Shown here: positions 61,964-64,000 of the stretch, piece by piece
How positions within the stretch are numbered: position 1 is the stretch's first letter
How the letters are laid out: the number at the start of each line of letters is the position of its first letter
Source of the DNA: Saprospira grandis DSM 2844
GTDB lineage: Bacteria > Bacteroidota > Bacteroidia > Chitinophagales > Saprospiraceae
NCBI RefSeq assembly: GCF_000275825.1
Contig: NZ_JH719942.1
Location: 3,078,070-3,142,069 of the forward strand
Length of the DNA: 64,000 bases
Reading direction: 5' to 3'
Made by a program: the position numbers and the translations under genes
The notes under the pieces: generated by a model
What the model saw: the letters and a program-made list of their open reading frames with translations, nothing else
Told to the model about the DNA's origin: nothing
Database searches by the model: none

Positions 61964-62614
61964 ATGCAAAAACTACAACCCTATCTAACGGCCTATCAGG
62001 CGGCGGCGCCCAAGCGAATTGTGGAGGGGCCAGCGGCTCATGATCTTCATCAGAATTTACAGCAATTTAAGTTTGATTTGCTGGTAGAGGATGGGGAAGA
62101 GGAGGTTTATTTTATTTATTGTGATTGGGATAGCCCCAGTCTAGAACAGATTCAGGAAATTACGGAGCTGGCCGAGGATTTGCCCAATTTGCGCATTGAT
62201 TTGGCCGGCCCCATTTGGAAGACCTCCTCTAAGCATCGGGCGCAGCGCCAGCATTTGCGCAATCAACTTCGCTCGCAGCAGGCTCAACTACAGCTTTTGT
62301 TGCAGGCGCCTACGGCCAAATTTTTAAAAGAACAGCAAAATTATTGGCAACAAATTGACCAATTGAGTTATCTGTATGGGATGCAGCAGCAAGAACAGCC
62401 TCCTGCGCATAATTTGCGGCAGCGGCTACAGCAATTGGTCCAAGAAAAATCCTTGCTCAGTCTTGAAGAATGGGAAATTTTGCAACCTTATGTCGATAAT
62501 CGACAACTTTTGCAGCTAGAACAAAGACGTTTGCACAGCCAAGCTATGCCAAAATTGCAGCAACTTTTGCAAGTGGAAAAGAAATTATTGGATGCCTTAG
62601 CCAAAGGCGTTTAA
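61964..62614 (+). CDS. Glutamine-rich helical protein, unknown
   Basis: This 216-aa protein is unrecognised. After an N-terminal alpha/beta part (LVEDGEEEVYFIYCDWD) it is dominated by Gln/Leu helices that may form coiled coils (QAQLQLLLQAP, NLRQRLQQLVQEKSLLS, QRRLHSQAMPKLQQLLQ). It has no signal peptide or membrane helix. It sits 12 bp behind the RusA-type gene in the same operon, which hints at a partner role in DNA work, but this is only inference. Confidence 0.6.
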   Translation: MQKLQPYLTAYQAAAPKRIVEGPAAHDLHQNLQQFKFDLLVEDGEEEVYFIYCDWDSPSLEQIQEITELAEDLPNLRIDLAGPIWKTSSKHRAQRQHLRNQLRSQQAQLQLLLQAPTAKFLKEQQNYWQQIDQLSYLYGMQQQEQPPAHNLRQRLQQLVQEKSLLSLEEWEILQPYVDNRQLLQLEQRRLHSQAMPKLQQLLQVEKKLLDALAKGV

Positions 62615-62619
62615 GCGAT

Positions 62620-62646
62620 AAAAGCCCCAATTTGGGGCTTTTTTTT
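62620..62646 (+). terminator. Rho-independent terminator
   Basis: Stem AAAAGCCCC / GGGGCTTTT with loop AATTT. Confidence 0.9.
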
Positions 62647-62699
62647 ATGGATAATCTCTGCCAAACTCCTTAAATTTAGCCTAAATCGAACTAAAAAAT

Positions 62700-63380
62700 A
62701 TGAGCCAAGTACAAATTGAAGCCTCTTGGTTAGAGGCCCTAAAAGCAGAATTTGAACAAGACTATTTTGCCAAAATTAAGGAGCGCCTAAAAGCCGATAA
62801 GCAAGCCGGCAAAGCGATTTATCCCCCCGGCCCCCTTATCTTTAATGCCTTTGATAAGGTCCCTTTTCATGAGGTAAAGGTCGTTCTTTTGGGCCAAGAT
62901 CCCTATCATGGGCCTGGGCAAGCGCATGGACTTTCCTTTTCGGTGCCCAAAGACCAACGGATTCCGCCCTCTTTGCGCAATGTTTATAAAGAATTGACCA
63001 AGGATATTGAAGGTTTTGTGGCGCCAAAACATGGCTGCTTGGAGCCTTGGGCCGATCAAGGCGTTTTTATGCTCAATGCAGCCCTAACGGTAGAGCATAA
63101 AAAGGCGGCCTCTCATGCCAAAATTGGCTGGCAAAAATTTACCGATGCCGTCATTCAAAAGCTATCGGAAGAGCGAGAAGGCTTGGTCTTTATGCTTTGG
63201 GGTGGTTTTGCCAAAAAGAAAAAGGTCCTGATTGACGAAAGTAAGCATTTGGTTTTGAAGGCCACACATCCTTCGCCTTTGGCCGGAAGGGCCTTTTTGG
63301 GCTCGGCCCATTTTTCAAAGGCCAATGCATATTTAGAAAAACAAGGAAAAACGCCTATCGATTGGCGCCTAGAGGCATAG
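62700..63380 (+). CDS. ung: Uracil-DNA glycosylase
   Basis: This 226-aa enzyme removes uracil from DNA. The water-activating motif GQDPYHG has Asp67 and Tyr69, and the DNA-binding loop HPSPLAG has His190. LSFSVP and MLWGGFAKKK also fit family 1 Ung. The ATG at 62700 is 85 bp after the upstream gene, behind a terminator. Confidence 0.96.
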   Translation: MSQVQIEASWLEALKAEFEQDYFAKIKERLKADKQAGKAIYPPGPLIFNAFDKVPFHEVKVVLLGQDPYHGPGQAHGLSFSVPKDQRIPPSLRNVYKELTKDIEGFVAPKHGCLEPWADQGVFMLNAALTVEHKKAASHAKIGWQKFTDAVIQKLSEEREGLVFMLWGGFAKKKKVLIDESKHLVLKATHPSPLAGRAFLGSAHFSKANAYLEKQGKTPIDWRLEA

Positions 63381-63418
63381 CAAAAGGGCGGTCGGAGAAT
63401 TCTCCGACCGCCCTTTTT
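63381..63418. terminator. Rho-independent terminator between convergent genes
   Basis: A 13-bp stem, AGGGCGGTCGGAG / CTCCGACCGCCCT, with five T on the plus strand and four on the minus strand. Confidence 0.9.
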
Positions 63419-63420
63419 AC

Positions 63421-64000
63421 TTAAAATTTACTCACTTTCTTGGCCAAACGCTGCAAGTCTTTGGGCCGCAAATTAAATTGCAAAGGCCGTAGGCGACTAT
63501 ATAAAATATCGCCCGATTTCCCCTCGACCACCGAGACATATTTATCGCTATTGCTGCGCACAAAAAGCAAATAATAAATCTTTTTACCCTCGGGGCAGTT
63601 TAAAATACGCTTAGACAACTCCTTGTTGCTGAGTATTTTGTAGGGGTAGGGGTATTTGGCCATCAGTTCTTGGGCCGACTGCGTCCCCTTGGCCTCCCAA
63701 TAAGTATTAAACTCTTTGAGCACATAATCTGGAACAAAAAGGGTGTCCGTTTTGAGCGCTTTCAACTCTGCTTTGGCAGGCCCTGGCCGAAAACCCGAGC
63801 GCTTCTGTCCCCGCTGCAAATGGTCCTGAATCTGCTGCAAATAATTCTTGAGCAAGCCCTCCGACCAATTGAAAATATGCCCCTCCGTATGAAAGCGATA
63901 ATCATAAATCAAAGAGGGGTCCTGGCTGGTTTGCGCATCGGGGTACAACTCCATCCGAGCCATCCGCTTTTTTTGCGCATTGGCCCAAAGCCAAAGCTCC
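63421..64000 (-). CDS. Partial protein, unknown (runs off the right edge)
   Basis: About 193 aa are visible. Although an ATG sits at 63963, the frame stays open beyond it (reading ELWLWANAQKKR) to the window edge, so the true start probably lies outside. The visible part is rich in charged residues, with a LYDYRFHTEGHIFNW-like segment and a basic C terminus (LRPKDLQRLAKKVSKF). I recognise no family. Confidence 0.6.
   Translation of the reverse strand, partial: ELWLWANAQKKRMARMELYPDAQTSQDPSLIYDYRFHTEGHIFNWSEGLLKNYLQQIQDHLQRGQKRSGFRPGPAKAELKALKTDTLFVPDYVLKEFNTYWEAKGTQSAQELMAKYPYPYKILSNKELSKRILNCPEGKKIYYLLFVRSNSDKYVSVVEGKSGDILYSRLRPLQFNLRPKDLQRLAKKVSKF

Noticed and set aside
1-64000. A transposase or REP-associated tyrosine transposase that could move the repeats.
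   Set aside because: No HUH motif or DDE-type protein was found among the coding regions of this window; such an enzyme may be elsewhere.

Overview
The window looks like chromosome of a Bacteroidota bacterium of the Saprospira type. Evidence for the phylum is direct: three secreted proteins end in type IX secretion (T9SS) sorting domains; promoters of the Bacteroidota form (TTTG, about 19 bp, TAnnTTTG) precede the SRP RNA, tRNA-Phe and S6 genes; the primary sigma factor is short (290 aa, no region 1.1); TopA ends in GRxGP repeats and a lysine tail; pantothenate kinase is type III. The genus is inferred from overall flavour, not proven.

Layout. 1-1.6 kb is a non-coding array of duplicated modules packed with short hairpins. 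1.6-16.1 kb carries a T9SS metalloprotease, a membrane glycosyltransferase overlapping ribBA, a bifunctional-nuclease protein, a 1143-aa T9SS surface protein, an OmpA-type anchor, a hydrolase and topA. 16.5-19.2 kb has a glycine-rich T9SS protein followed by the SRP RNA gene. 19.2-23.3 kb is a 1342-aa SF1 helicase with a C-terminal nuclease-like domain. 23.5-33.5 kb holds small exported proteins, a 42-bp minisatellite, two amidohydrolase-like proteins, the rpsF-rpsR-rplI operon and coaX with an outer-membrane protein. 33.8-43.5 kb holds TPR, VWA, GH3, YdcF and TlpA-like proteins, secG and a split TPR gene. 43.7-50.4 kb holds an RGG-tailed RRM protein, a four-gene lipoprotein/methyltransferase operon and an lpxH-like gene. 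At 50.8 kb tRNA-Phe is followed by a 2.5-kb AT-rich block between exact 76-bp repeats; it carries a DarG antitoxin gene with no DarT beside it. 53.9-64 kb holds a Ntox23-like protein, pbpC, an SPFH-SHOCT protein, the primary sigma factor, nth, a RusA-type resolvase, ung and a truncated gene at the right edge.

The most unusual content is between the genes. Twenty-two copies of a GC-rich element of about 110-180 bp are scattered through the window in both orientations. They share a constant core but carry hairpins whose arms differ between copies while staying complementary, and in about twenty copies the two ends change together (GGCCT with AGGCC, GGCCC with GGGCC, GGCTG with CAGCC). A second family (167 bp, two copies) shows the same compensatory pattern at its ends, and a 45-nt cassette with variable arms around TAAA sits inside some GC elements. 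This indicates a maintained folded RNA or single-stranded DNA structure. No transposase or REP-associated tyrosine transposase is encoded here, so any mobilising enzyme would act from elsewhere.

Most genes are housekeeping or envelope functions in short operons closed by clear Rho-independent terminators. GC elements often start right behind a terminator T-run or stop codon, or just upstream of a start codon.
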